This document shows, in pieces, positions 43,543 through 52,119 of a DNA stretch of 64,000 nucleotides. Position 1 is the first letter of the stretch, and every line of letters begins with the position of its first letter. A program made the position numbers and the translations under genes. Below the pieces are notes generated by a model that searched no databases, was not told where the DNA came from, and saw only the letters and a program-made list of their open reading frames with translations. The DNA comes from Chitinophagales bacterium (GTDB lineage: Bacteria; Bacteroidota; Bacteroidia; Chitinophagales; Chitinophagaceae), in assembly GCA_030832085.1 (NCBI GenBank), contig JAURJU010000038.1, forward strand, positions 33,323 to 97,322, in the 5' to 3' direction.

Positions 43543-45186
43543 TCATTTCTTTTTTTGTTGTACCGGCGCTACAGCTGACAGTTCTACCAGACTGTTCAAG
43601 TATTCCTCAATATTGGAATATCCATCCCTGTTCCTGTCTTTTGCAGCATCTGTTGGATCGGCTGGATTGAGCCCGTTTTTCTTTTCCCACATGTCTGGTA
43701 ATCCGTCCATGTCCGCATCCGGATAGGGTTCGCCCTTGTAAGCAGGATACCCCCCCACCTGTGCAACATCTGTGATGATGCCCATCTTGTAAGAATCAAT
43801 CGGCAATCTCCTGTGTTTGAACTGCGTATCAGGCAAGGTTACTCCAGAAAGGTACGCAATTTTACCTGTAGAAACCTGCGTCACAATCCTGTTGTCAACA
43901 GCATCTCTTCGGGGAAGTGTTGCACCTGCATTGGCCATAACATATGACCTTGCTTCCATGGCAGAGAGCATGGTCATCGCAGCCATAGGCAGCGGTTTGC
44001 TCCATTTCATTTCAGCAGTGTACTTGTCTGTATTTGGAAAATCTTCTACCTGAACTCCTCCATTCCAGTTGTCTTTGGTGATCTCTGGAAAACCTTCCAT
44101 GATGTTGCCGTCAACATAAGCCCTTCCGTAAACCAGGTACTTCAATTTACTTCTTCCGCTTTCAGGTTTGAGGATCCTGTGTCCAACTGCATTGTTCCTG
44201 GGTGTTGCAGGTCCGGGTTGAAAATAATTGTTGATGATATTGTATTGAGCCCTGTAGTCTCCACCGTCAATGGACCTGTGGACCCAATTGAAAATTACAT
44301 TGTTGGCAAAATTAAAGATGCCGTTCCATCCGATGGATGGATTGCGACCGGCATTGTTGGCCCAAAGGTTTCTGATAAACGAGCAGTTCTCACCACCCAA
44401 TGTGCTACCAAAGGAATGGTTCCAGGTATCGAGGGCCTCTGCAAAAATGGAGTTCTGTATGGTTATGTTGACTGTTGGAAATTTTTCTTCAGCAGCCTTT
44501 CCGGTGCTGTCATTGTACATGTGGCGGTACATGCTCATGTTCTCATCCAACCCCCAGCTGGCTGAAACATGGTCAATCATGATATTGCCGATTGGGTTTC
44601 CCCCTATTGCATCATCGCGCCTGCCTACCCAGGTCTCGCCCCTTCTGAAGCGCATGAACCGGATGATGACATCGTGGGTATTGATCCAGACACTTTCGCC
44701 AGCGACACAAATTCCATCGCCCGGAGCTGATTGTCCGGCAATGGTGATGTAGGGTGCACGAATGATCAATGGTGTTTTTAACCTGATGATGCCAGCCACA
44801 TTGAATACCACAGTTCTTGCTCCACCTTGTTCACAGGCCCATCTCAGGCTACCTTCCCCCTCATCTTCCAGGTTGGTAACTACAATTACCTTTCCACCCC
44901 TTCCACCAAAGCTGAACCTGCCACCACCTTCCGCGCCAGGGAAAGCCAGCAAATCAGATTGTGGAAGGTCTGTTGGACGAGATGCAAAATCTATGTATGG
45001 CTTTCCGTTTTTCGCCTCTGCCTTGATGATGGGAAGGGCCATTGCCCAAGCTGCGTCAGAGTGTTGCAATGCTGCACGCATCAGTGAGTCTGATGAACGC
45101 TGCACATCCTGGGGTATGGTTGGATACTGCGCCAAGACCTGTATCGACAAAACAAATATTCCTACGATGAAAGTCAATTTTTTCAT
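43543..45186 (-). CDS. Secreted pectate lyase (PL1-type) with calcium-binding C-terminus
   Basis: A 547-residue lyase of the same type as the one at 22929. It begins with signal peptide MKKLTFIVGIFVLSIQVLAQ and shows FPGAEGGGRFSFGGRGGKVIVV, ITIAGQSAPGDGI, IRFMRFRRGE and IMIDHVSASWGLDE. An extra N-terminal segment (residues 20-75) is not in the first lyase. The C-terminus has DADMDGLPDMWEKKNGLNP and DRNRDGYSNIEEYLNSL, two calcium-loop motifs. It cleaves polygalacturonate by beta-elimination. A hairpin lies between it and the upstream lipoprotein gene. Confidence 0.92.
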   Translation of the reverse strand: MKKLTFIVGIFVLSIQVLAQYPTIPQDVQRSSDSLMRAALQHSDAAWAMALPIIKAEAKNGKPYIDFASRPTDLPQSDLLAFPGAEGGGRFSFGGRGGKVIVVTNLEDEGEGSLRWACEQGGARTVVFNVAGIIRLKTPLIIRAPYITIAGQSAPGDGICVAGESVWINTHDVIIRFMRFRRGETWVGRRDDAIGGNPIGNIMIDHVSASWGLDENMSMYRHMYNDSTGKAAEEKFPTVNITIQNSIFAEALDTWNHSFGSTLGGENCSFIRNLWANNAGRNPSIGWNGIFNFANNVIFNWVHRSIDGGDYRAQYNIINNYFQPGPATPRNNAVGHRILKPESGRSKLKYLVYGRAYVDGNIMEGFPEITKDNWNGGVQVEDFPNTDKYTAEMKWSKPLPMAAMTMLSAMEARSYVMANAGATLPRRDAVDNRIVTQVSTGKIAYLSGVTLPDTQFKHRRLPIDSYKMGIITDVAQVGGYPAYKGEPYPDADMDGLPDMWEKKNGLNPADPTDAAKDRNRDGYSNIEEYLNSLVELSAVAPVQQKKK

Positions 45187-45216
45187 GCCATTTTTTTAAT
45201 ACTTCCCAATTAGACT

Positions 45217-45249
45217 GAAAAAAGAGAAAGCATGAACTTTCTCTTTTTC
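45217..45249. terminator. Strong hairpin between SusCD block and pectate lyase gene
   Basis: GAAAAAAGAGAAAG (45217-45230) and CTTTCTCTTTTTC (45237-45249) form a stem of 12 or more base pairs with a 6-base loop and one bulged A. On the - strand it follows the lipoprotein gene and ends in a T run. It looks like a terminator or attenuator that would lower expression of the enzymes downstream of susCD. Confidence 0.6.
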
Positions 45250-45289
45250 AATGTGCAAAATTCAATTGTCAATTCAGGATTCAGTTGTA

Positions 45290-46204
45290 TCATTTTTGAA
45301 TTTTTACATCAATATTGATGTATGTCTTTGATTGAATTGCCCCAAAATCATTGATAAAATTGATTTGAATGCAGCCATATTTTCCAGCAGCAGTTTTGAA
45401 ATACACCAGGTTGCCTGAGGCCAATGCAGTTGCAGTAGTAGTAGCACCAGATGCCAGGTTTGATATCCCTCCAGCCCTTAAGGCAGCACCTGAAGTAAGG
45501 GCGCTGAAGGCAGGTGATGTGGCTTTTTTGAAAACGGTTGCGTTCTTGGTCCAGGTGCTAAGGTCATGCGGTGCAAATTTGTTTGCTCCCAGTGCATAGA
45601 TGGTATGCTTGGGTGCCCCCACAGTTGTTGTATCAAAAAAATATCCAAAATCAACCAATGCTGAATTGCTTGCACCTTGCGTATAACTCAACACATCACC
45701 CGTTTTGGAAGCAAAAAATGACTTGTTCGATTTGGACACGGAGTCAGGTACGGCCAAGGTTTTGTAAGACCAATAATTAAAATCAGGATTGATGGTAACC
45801 TTGATGGACTTGTTTCCATCACCAATGTATATCCCCTTTTTGTTCCTGGCAAATACCCGATAAGAATAGTCTCCGGCAACGCTATCAGACTCATACCTTT
45901 TCACACCAGAAAAAGTTCTTTTGTCTGGCCCACTCACATTGAAAGTATCAATCTTAGCACCATTTTTCTGTATCTCGATGACAGCCATTTCTTCAACCGT
46001 TGAGGTGATGGTGAAATCAAGAATGATGCTGTCTTTTGGGTTGATGGAAACATCGCCCGTCAGGTTTTTTGCACTGCCTGCCTTAAAATTAACCGAAACA
46101 CCGAAGCTGTCTATGGGTGCAACTTTTTTCTCGCACCCCATGAAAAAAACAGTAGTAGTTGCAATGGCGAAAATAGTATGTTTTAGACGTATCATCGTTT
46201 TCAT
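45290..46204 (-). CDS. Surface lipoprotein, probable glycan-binding protein (SusE/F position)
   Basis: A 304-residue lipoprotein with lipobox FMGC (Cys24). The mature part starts with a possible PKD- or Ig-like beta-sandwich (about residues 30-135), followed by a beta-rich domain. No family is recognised by sequence. Position directly after SusD matches that of surface glycan-binding proteins in other polysaccharide loci, which assist SusD in holding the polymer. The function is inferred from position alone. Confidence 0.65.
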   Translation of the reverse strand: MKTMIRLKHTIFAIATTTVFFMGCEKKVAPIDSFGVSVNFKAGSAKNLTGDVSINPKDSIILDFTITSTVEEMAVIEIQKNGAKIDTFNVSGPDKRTFSGVKRYESDSVAGDYSYRVFARNKKGIYIGDGNKSIKVTINPDFNYWSYKTLAVPDSVSKSNKSFFASKTGDVLSYTQGASNSALVDFGYFFDTTTVGAPKHTIYALGANKFAPHDLSTWTKNATVFKKATSPAFSALTSGAALRAGGISNLASGATTTATALASGNLVYFKTAAGKYGCIQINFINDFGAIQSKTYINIDVKIQK

Positions 46205-46228
46205 TTTTGTTGATTGGTCAGTGAATGA

Positions 46229-48070
46229 TTATTGCAAGGGGTCAAATGTTCCACCAGGCCATCCTATTGTCTGCTCCAGAAGAAAACTCGATTGCCTGAA
46301 AAAGTTGGGCAGCGGATAGAAGTAATAGGTTGTTGGAATGCTGATGGGCTGAGTGGCATCAAGGTTAACAAACGAAGTAGTAAACATCGCTGCATAAACA
46401 GCTGGATTGTTCAGGTTTGCAGTATCCCTGGGCTTGAAGCCTGCAGGATACACCCTGTCCAGGTAAATCTTTGTGGCGTCGGTTCCCGTGCCAGCAAGAT
46501 ATGGGAGTTTTGGTGCCCACCTTACCCCTTGTCTGGTGGTACCTGAAAGCAGGTGCAATCTTCTGGTTCTCCTAAGATCAAATGGCCTTTTACCCTCCAT
46601 GGCAAATTCTACCATGCGCTCGTTCATGATGAGGTCGCGCATCTGGGCAACTGTGGTAGCCAGCCCAAGACCATAATCCTGGGTCCCTACAACAATACCA
46701 GCGCGCTGGCGAATTAGCCTGATCATGTTTTTGGACTCTGCAGTGCGTCCAGTTTCGTTGGCACATTCTGCGAGGTTGATGATCACCTCGGCAAAGCGCA
46801 TTTCAATCCAGTCCATACCACTCCCGCCACCAGAATTGCTGTTGTATTGGGTCTGAATGGCTGCCAGCGCCGGGTTACAAAGCTTTTTACAATAAAAGCC
46901 AGTTTGGGTCAATCCTGAACCCTCGTCCAAAACGCCAGTGTAATTCCATTGTTTTCTTGCAACATTCCCACTCAAAGGCCACAATGCACCATTATATGCA
47001 ATCGTAGCTTCAAAGCGGGGATCCCGGTTGATCCAAAACAGGTTTGCGTTGTATCCTGAACCTGTTGCTGTTATGGGCAATCCATTGTTCATGGTATATG
47101 CCTGAACAAGATTCCATGTAGGCTGGTTGGAACCACCACCAGCAAGACCTGTAGTTTCAGAACGAGGTCTTGTAATGTATTCTGTGTTGGTTCCACGGCC
47201 GGGACTGACTGAAATGGCATCATGGATGCGCACCAGGATTACTTCCTTGTTGGCAGCAGTTTCATCCACAAAAATATTGGCATAATTGGGAAACAAAGCA
47301 TTGCCATTGGCAACACAGGTATCATAAGCAGCCTTACAGGCAACATATGCTTTTTCCCACCTTGTTGCATCGTTAGAAGGATTGAATTGGGGGCTTGCCC
47401 AATACAGCAAAAGTTTTCCTTTCAGTGCGTAAGCAGCACCCTTTGTAATCCTCCCTTTCTGTGCTGCAGGCCAACTTGCAGGCAAAAACAAGCCCGCAGA
47501 ATCAAGGTCTTTAGCAATCTGGTCAATGCATACACTGGTTTTGGATCTTGGCACATTCAATTCATCGTTCACCAGGTCTTGCGCATGCAGTACCAGCGGA
47601 ACACCACCATACAACCTTACCAGGTTAAAATATACCATGGCCCTGAAAAAAAAGAGTTCCCCTTTTTTGATGTTTTTATCAGCATCTGCCATCCCACCTG
47701 CATTGATGCCATCAATACCAACATTGCACCGTCTGATATCAAAATACCGGTTGCCGGTAATGGAATTGGATGAAGCAATATCGGTAACACTGTTGTCAGT
47801 GAACTGACCATACAAAAATGCAGTGTTTACACTGTTCAATTCATCCGAACTGTTGTGTATCCCGCCAGGTGTAGGCCAGTTCGGCATCATCAGATCATAC
47901 CCTTTGTCAATATATTGGGTAACCGCACCAACATCATTCCAGATATTGGAGTTGATTCCATTGGGATCTTCGAGGTCGAAGAAATCTTTTTTGCATCCTG
48001 TAACCACTATTGCTGCTAGTACAACAGGGAAAAGGGCTTTGAGCATTGAAGTATATGATTTCATTTTCAT
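46229..48070 (-). CDS. SusD/RagB family glycan-binding lipoprotein
   Basis: A 613-residue outer-membrane lipoprotein; the lipobox is VTGC with Cys26. SusD-like helices (KKGELFFFRAMVYFNLVRLYGGVPLVL) and the C-terminal MVEFAMEGKRPFDLRR are clear. The true start is ATG at 48070 (or 48064), not the upstream end of the frame, which lies in the 3' end of susC. It follows susC by 22 bases. Specificity is unknown; it probably binds a different pectic oligosaccharide from the SusD at 24376. Confidence 0.95.
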   Translation of the reverse strand: MKMKSYTSMLKALFPVVLAAIVVTGCKKDFFDLEDPNGINSNIWNDVGAVTQYIDKGYDLMMPNWPTPGGIHNSSDELNSVNTAFLYGQFTDNSVTDIASSNSITGNRYFDIRRCNVGIDGINAGGMADADKNIKKGELFFFRAMVYFNLVRLYGGVPLVLHAQDLVNDELNVPRSKTSVCIDQIAKDLDSAGLFLPASWPAAQKGRITKGAAYALKGKLLLYWASPQFNPSNDATRWEKAYVACKAAYDTCVANGNALFPNYANIFVDETAANKEVILVRIHDAISVSPGRGTNTEYITRPRSETTGLAGGGSNQPTWNLVQAYTMNNGLPITATGSGYNANLFWINRDPRFEATIAYNGALWPLSGNVARKQWNYTGVLDEGSGLTQTGFYCKKLCNPALAAIQTQYNSNSGGGSGMDWIEMRFAEVIINLAECANETGRTAESKNMIRLIRQRAGIVVGTQDYGLGLATTVAQMRDLIMNERMVEFAMEGKRPFDLRRTRRLHLLSGTTRQGVRWAPKLPYLAGTGTDATKIYLDRVYPAGFKPRDTANLNNPAVYAAMFTTSFVNLDATQPISIPTTYYFYPLPNFFRQSSFLLEQTIGWPGGTFDPLQ

Positions 48071-48092
48071 ATGTTTAATGGTTAAACAGAAA

Positions 48093-51000
48093 TTACAGGG
48101 TTGCATTTATGCCTAACGAAATTGTTCTCAACGTTGGATAGTTTGCAAAATTGGATGTGTACTGGTCCTTGTATTTCAAAGGATTGGAAATGCTCCAAAG
48201 GTTTGTTCCCGTGAAGAAAGCCTTTAACTCTGGAATCCTCAGTTTGCTGGCCACACGCGATGGAATGCTGTAAGACAGGGTCATGTTGTTGATCCTGCTT
48301 TGTACCCCACTGACGACCCAGAATGAAGAGTTCTCCTTGGCCAATGGTGCATCGGCCCGTGGGAATTTTGCATTGGGATTTTCTGGTGTCCAATGGTCTG
48401 CCCAAAAAGATGGGGCGTTTTGTGTGGTGGTCGGCACTTTCCTCGCTTCGGTATCATAATTGTATTTCCCACCCAGGGCCAAATTCAAGTTGGTACTCAA
48501 CTTAAATGATTTGTAAGCCAGCCCAAATGAGATGCCATAGGTAACAATTGGAGTCGTCCTCTCAGACATGGTTGTAATGTCGTTGTCATTGATCTGGCCG
48601 TCTCCGTTCACATCTTCAAAATCAAGAAATCCGACCTGGGGCTTTGCCCCGCCAATCTTGTAGTTTGGATTTTTTGCCAACAGGGCATCCACTTCAGCTT
48701 GTGTCCTGAGGATTCCTTTGGAGATATAGCCATAGTTGCTGCTGTTGTACTTCCTGGGGTTTCTCCCTACAAGAATCCCAAGTTCGCTGGTGCCGTAGGT
48801 TCCAAGGAAACTGGGGTTATAGTAGGATTGAAGCAACATGTTGTTTGAAAATCCAAAGTTGACATCTGCGTTATACGTCCAGTCTTTTTTGATCCTGCCC
48901 CTGTATCCTACAGAAAATTCCGAACCCCAACTCAATTGTTTCCCATAATTCACTACGGCAGCATTCGCACCAAATGTTGCAGGCACTGCTGCAGCATCCA
49001 AACGATCAAATCCATCATAGGTATAACGGTTCCAAAAGTCCATGGTTATATTGAGCTTGTTGCCAAGGGTTGCAAGATCAAATCCTACGTTGAGTGTTCT
49101 TGCTTTCTCCCAAGTGATATTGGGGTTTGGATAAATATTCGGATCAAGCCCATTGGTAGGAGTAGCACCAATCAGGGCCCCCGTTGTCTGCGTAAACCTC
49201 GATTCCCAAAGCCTTGCATTCACCCGATCTTCTCCCACAACACCAAGGTTGGCCCTTATCTTCATCATGTTGATGAACTTTAGGTTGTTTCGGAAGAAAT
49301 TTTCCTCGCTGACCAACCACCCCAAACCAACAGATGGGAACAATCCCCATCGCTTGTCAGGAGCAAAATTGGAAGAAGCATCGTACCGGGTGATCGCTTC
49401 GAGCAGGTATTTACCAGCAAATGAATAGTTCATCCTACCAAGGAAAGACCGTTTTACACCCTGGGTATACTCAGGATTCCTGATAACGGAAGATGCATTG
49501 TTGAATGCCCAAAACTGATCAATACCTGCTATGGTTTGTCCATTTTTGTAAAAGAAAACGTTTTGGCTCTCTGATTCAGACTGGTCCATTGCTGCCATAA
49601 TATCAAAATCATGGTTGCCTGTTTTCAAAACATAGGCCAATGTGCTGATCAGCTGATAGCTGTTTGAAGTGGTGGTACTCTGACCCAACTGATCAGAATT
49701 GCTGACCTTTGATGTTGGCGATGCTGTTGGGGTTTCAGAGTAAAGTTGAAGATTTTGTCCTTGTCTTACAAAGTTATACAATGTATAGGAAGGGAAATAT
49801 TCCTTTGCATTGGCATTCCTGTTCAGCTTACCGTATTGAACACGTGCAGTGACACCTTTCAGAAAATTGGGTTTGTATTCCAATGATGCATTTACATTCA
49901 GCCCCTGTGATTTGGAAAACTTGTAATTGCCTGAATTTTCTAAGGCAACAGGATTGAAAGATCCCGGAGGATTGGGACCAGACCAGTTGACCGGCAATCC
50001 CTTGATGGTCAAAGGAACCCATTGTGGTGTCAGGAAAAGTGCACGCAATGAAAGATCATCTGTTTCCTCATTTGCTCCTTTAAGGGTGTGACGCTCATCA
50101 CCAGAAAAATCTGTACCCATGGTGATATTGGCAGTGAGGCCATTGGCCACTTTAGCATTCATTCCTGAACGAATGCCATACTTCTTGAGGCTGATGCCAC
50201 CATAGTTACCGTCTTCTTGGTAAAAATTACCTCCTGCAAAGAAGGTTACTTTTTCTGTTCCACCACTTACATTGATGGTGTGGCGAGTAACATTTCCGGA
50301 ATTCCATAACTCATCATACCAGCTCTTGTATGGTTTGGTAGCCAGAAAATCGAGGTCCGCCTGTGAGAAGCGGTTCGACAATGGCGCATTGTTCAATTCA
50401 TATCCATCGTTCAACATTTTAGCATGATCATATGCACTCATCACTTTGGGCGCTACTGCGGGTGTTGAATTACCGAAGTAGCCTGAGTAACTGATTTTTG
50501 TTTTCCCGGCTTTCCCTCTCTTGGTGGTCACCAACACAACTCCTTTTGCACCAGCAGCACCATAAATGGCCGCACCCGCGTCTTTTAGAAAAGTCAGGTT
50601 ATCAATAAGACTTGCATCAAGGTTGTCAAAATCTTGTCGTGTAACAATGATTCCATCAATGACAAACAAAGGATCCCGTGTTACGCCAACAAGCGACGCA
50701 CCAGCAAAGGTGGATGCATTTCTGATGTTGATCGTGGTAGGAGATCCTGGCTTACCTGAAGCAAAATTGACACCAACGCCAGGAAGTCTGTTGATCAGTG
50801 CAGCCCCGAGGTTGGCGACCGGAAGGTCTTCAATGTCTTCGGATTTGATGGTTGCGACCGATCCCAAAACATTTGCCCGTTTCTTTGTGCCATAACCAAC
50901 TACCACCACTTCATCCATGGAGTTGTTGATTTGAACAAGGGAAACGCTTAGGTTGTTCACAGCACCGGCCTTCAGCTCAACAATACCATAACCGACATAG

Positions 51001-51236
51001 GAAAAACTGATAACTGCATCTGCAGATGGAACCTTGATCTGAAATGCCCCATTGTCATCGGTGATGGTTGCAGCAGCATTGTTCTTGACTTTCACCGTAA
51101 CACCGCTGATGGGCCTTCCATTTTGTTGCTCAGTTACCTTTCCTGAAATGTTTCTCTCTTGTGCCATTGCATCACCCCCCCAGGAGAGGACCAACAGGAG
51201 AAATAAAAAAAGTTTTGTTTTACAAAAATGATTCAT
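48093..51236 (-). CDS. SusC/RagA family TonB-linked outer-membrane transporter
   Basis: A 1047-residue TonB-dependent transporter. Order: signal peptide (FLFLLLVLSWGGDAMAQ), CarboxypepD-like domain (ISGKVTEQQNGRPISGVTV), TonB-box-like MDEVVVVGYGT, plug (LINRLPGVGVNFASGKPG, PLFVIDGIIV, AAIYGAAGAKGVVLVTTK) and barrel. It lacks an STN domain. Together with the SusD it imports oligosaccharides. It is 42 bases after the DUF3826 gene, so both are likely in one operon controlled from the operator at 52051. Confidence 0.96.
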   Translation of the reverse strand: MNHFCKTKLFLFLLLVLSWGGDAMAQERNISGKVTEQQNGRPISGVTVKVKNNAAATITDDNGAFQIKVPSADAVISFSYVGYGIVELKAGAVNNLSVSLVQINNSMDEVVVVGYGTKKRANVLGSVATIKSEDIEDLPVANLGAALINRLPGVGVNFASGKPGSPTTINIRNASTFAGASLVGVTRDPLFVIDGIIVTRQDFDNLDASLIDNLTFLKDAGAAIYGAAGAKGVVLVTTKRGKAGKTKISYSGYFGNSTPAVAPKVMSAYDHAKMLNDGYELNNAPLSNRFSQADLDFLATKPYKSWYDELWNSGNVTRHTINVSGGTEKVTFFAGGNFYQEDGNYGGISLKKYGIRSGMNAKVANGLTANITMGTDFSGDERHTLKGANEETDDLSLRALFLTPQWVPLTIKGLPVNWSGPNPPGSFNPVALENSGNYKFSKSQGLNVNASLEYKPNFLKGVTARVQYGKLNRNANAKEYFPSYTLYNFVRQGQNLQLYSETPTASPTSKVSNSDQLGQSTTTSNSYQLISTLAYVLKTGNHDFDIMAAMDQSESESQNVFFYKNGQTIAGIDQFWAFNNASSVIRNPEYTQGVKRSFLGRMNYSFAGKYLLEAITRYDASSNFAPDKRWGLFPSVGLGWLVSEENFFRNNLKFINMMKIRANLGVVGEDRVNARLWESRFTQTTGALIGATPTNGLDPNIYPNPNITWEKARTLNVGFDLATLGNKLNITMDFWNRYTYDGFDRLDAAAVPATFGANAAVVNYGKQLSWGSEFSVGYRGRIKKDWTYNADVNFGFSNNMLLQSYYNPSFLGTYGTSELGILVGRNPRKYNSSNYGYISKGILRTQAEVDALLAKNPNYKIGGAKPQVGFLDFEDVNGDGQINDNDITTMSERTTPIVTYGISFGLAYKSFKLSTNLNLALGGKYNYDTEARKVPTTTQNAPSFWADHWTPENPNAKFPRADAPLAKENSSFWVVSGVQSRINNMTLSYSIPSRVASKLRIPELKAFFTGTNLWSISNPLKYKDQYTSNFANYPTLRTISLGINATL

Positions 51237-51278
51237 GTGGCGGTTTGTTTGATATGAAATATTTGATGGTGAAAAAAA

Positions 51279-51941
51279 TCAATTGACTGTTTTACCTGTT
51301 TTTGTTTTGGTTGTTTTTTGCCAGGCCTCAGAAGCCTTTTTCATGTCATAGCCCTCAGCTGAAAGGTAATTGTTGATGCGTCCTTTGTACTTACCAAACC
51401 ACCAGTGCTTTTTTTCACTGGTTTCAGCATCCATGGCAATTTCCCGGGCTTCCATCAACCAGTTCCAGATTTTTTCTTTTTGCAGGCCAGTGAGGGTGGG
51501 AAGCATTTCCTGATAACCCTTGTAGGTATTGGTCGCCACATGGTAGGTCATGCCATCTTTTACAGCATCGACCTGCGCCGGATTCAAAAGACGTCCCAAT
51601 CGACGAAGGAAGATGGCATGCATCTTGCTGATTTTTTGGGTTGAATTCGATTCCACTTCAGCCATCAGGGAAACCAAGGTTTCTTTGTTTGCTGGATGAG
51701 AAGACTTGAGTGCTTTTGTTGCCTCATCACGCTTGCTGTGTAATTGTGCTAGGCCTTGGTATTGGGAAACAATGAGCTGATGAACTTTTTGAAATTTTTT
51801 GCCCGGATTTAACGCCATGGGTGAAAGAATCTTGTCAACCCTTGCCTGTAAGGACTTGACGTACTGCTCATTATTGGCAGAATTGCTTTGTGCAAAAACA
51901 TACTGCACAAGCATCATTGTTATCAAAGCAATTTTTCTCAT
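51279..51941 (-). CDS. Secreted DUF3826-like protein
   Basis: A 220-residue exported protein (signal peptide MRKIALITMMLVQYVFAQ). It is mostly helical with conserved KHWWFGKYKGRINNYLSAEGYDMKKASEAW near the C-terminus. I recognise it as DUF3826, a small family often found in polysaccharide utilisation loci with no assigned activity. It lies first after the perfect operator palindrome and 42 bases before susC, so it leads the operon. The longer frame begins with TTG; the ATG at 51941 gives the signal peptide. Confidence 0.72.
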   Translation of the reverse strand: MRKIALITMMLVQYVFAQSNSANNEQYVKSLQARVDKILSPMALNPGKKFQKVHQLIVSQYQGLAQLHSKRDEATKALKSSHPANKETLVSLMAEVESNSTQKISKMHAIFLRRLGRLLNPAQVDAVKDGMTYHVATNTYKGYQEMLPTLTGLQKEKIWNWLMEAREIAMDAETSEKKHWWFGKYKGRINNYLSAEGYDMKKASEAWQKTTKTKTGKTVN

Positions 51942-52050
51942 TTGGCTACTTAGCAAGTTGGGCTGAAGGTAAAGTTAAACTGGAGGTGCCAGGATTCATG
52001 CTGAACCTTCAATCCAATGTTACAAATATTCCCCGAGATGTATTATAAAT

Positions 52051-52072
52051 TTTATGCAATCGATTGCATAAA
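52051..52072. promoter_or_regulatory. Perfect palindromic LacI-type operator upstream of DUF3826-susCD
   Basis: TTTATGCAATC followed by its exact complement-reverse GATTGCATAAA gives a perfect 22-base palindrome with central CG, as expected for a LacI-family dimer. It lies 110 bases before the start at 51941. Its left half differs by one base from that at 29498. On the - strand an AATATTTG, one mismatch from a -7 box, lies downstream. Confidence 0.72.
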
Positions 52073-52119
52073 ACGCTGAAATCAGTCAGAAAGCAAGAAA
52101 CTGAATCCGGGAATCGATG

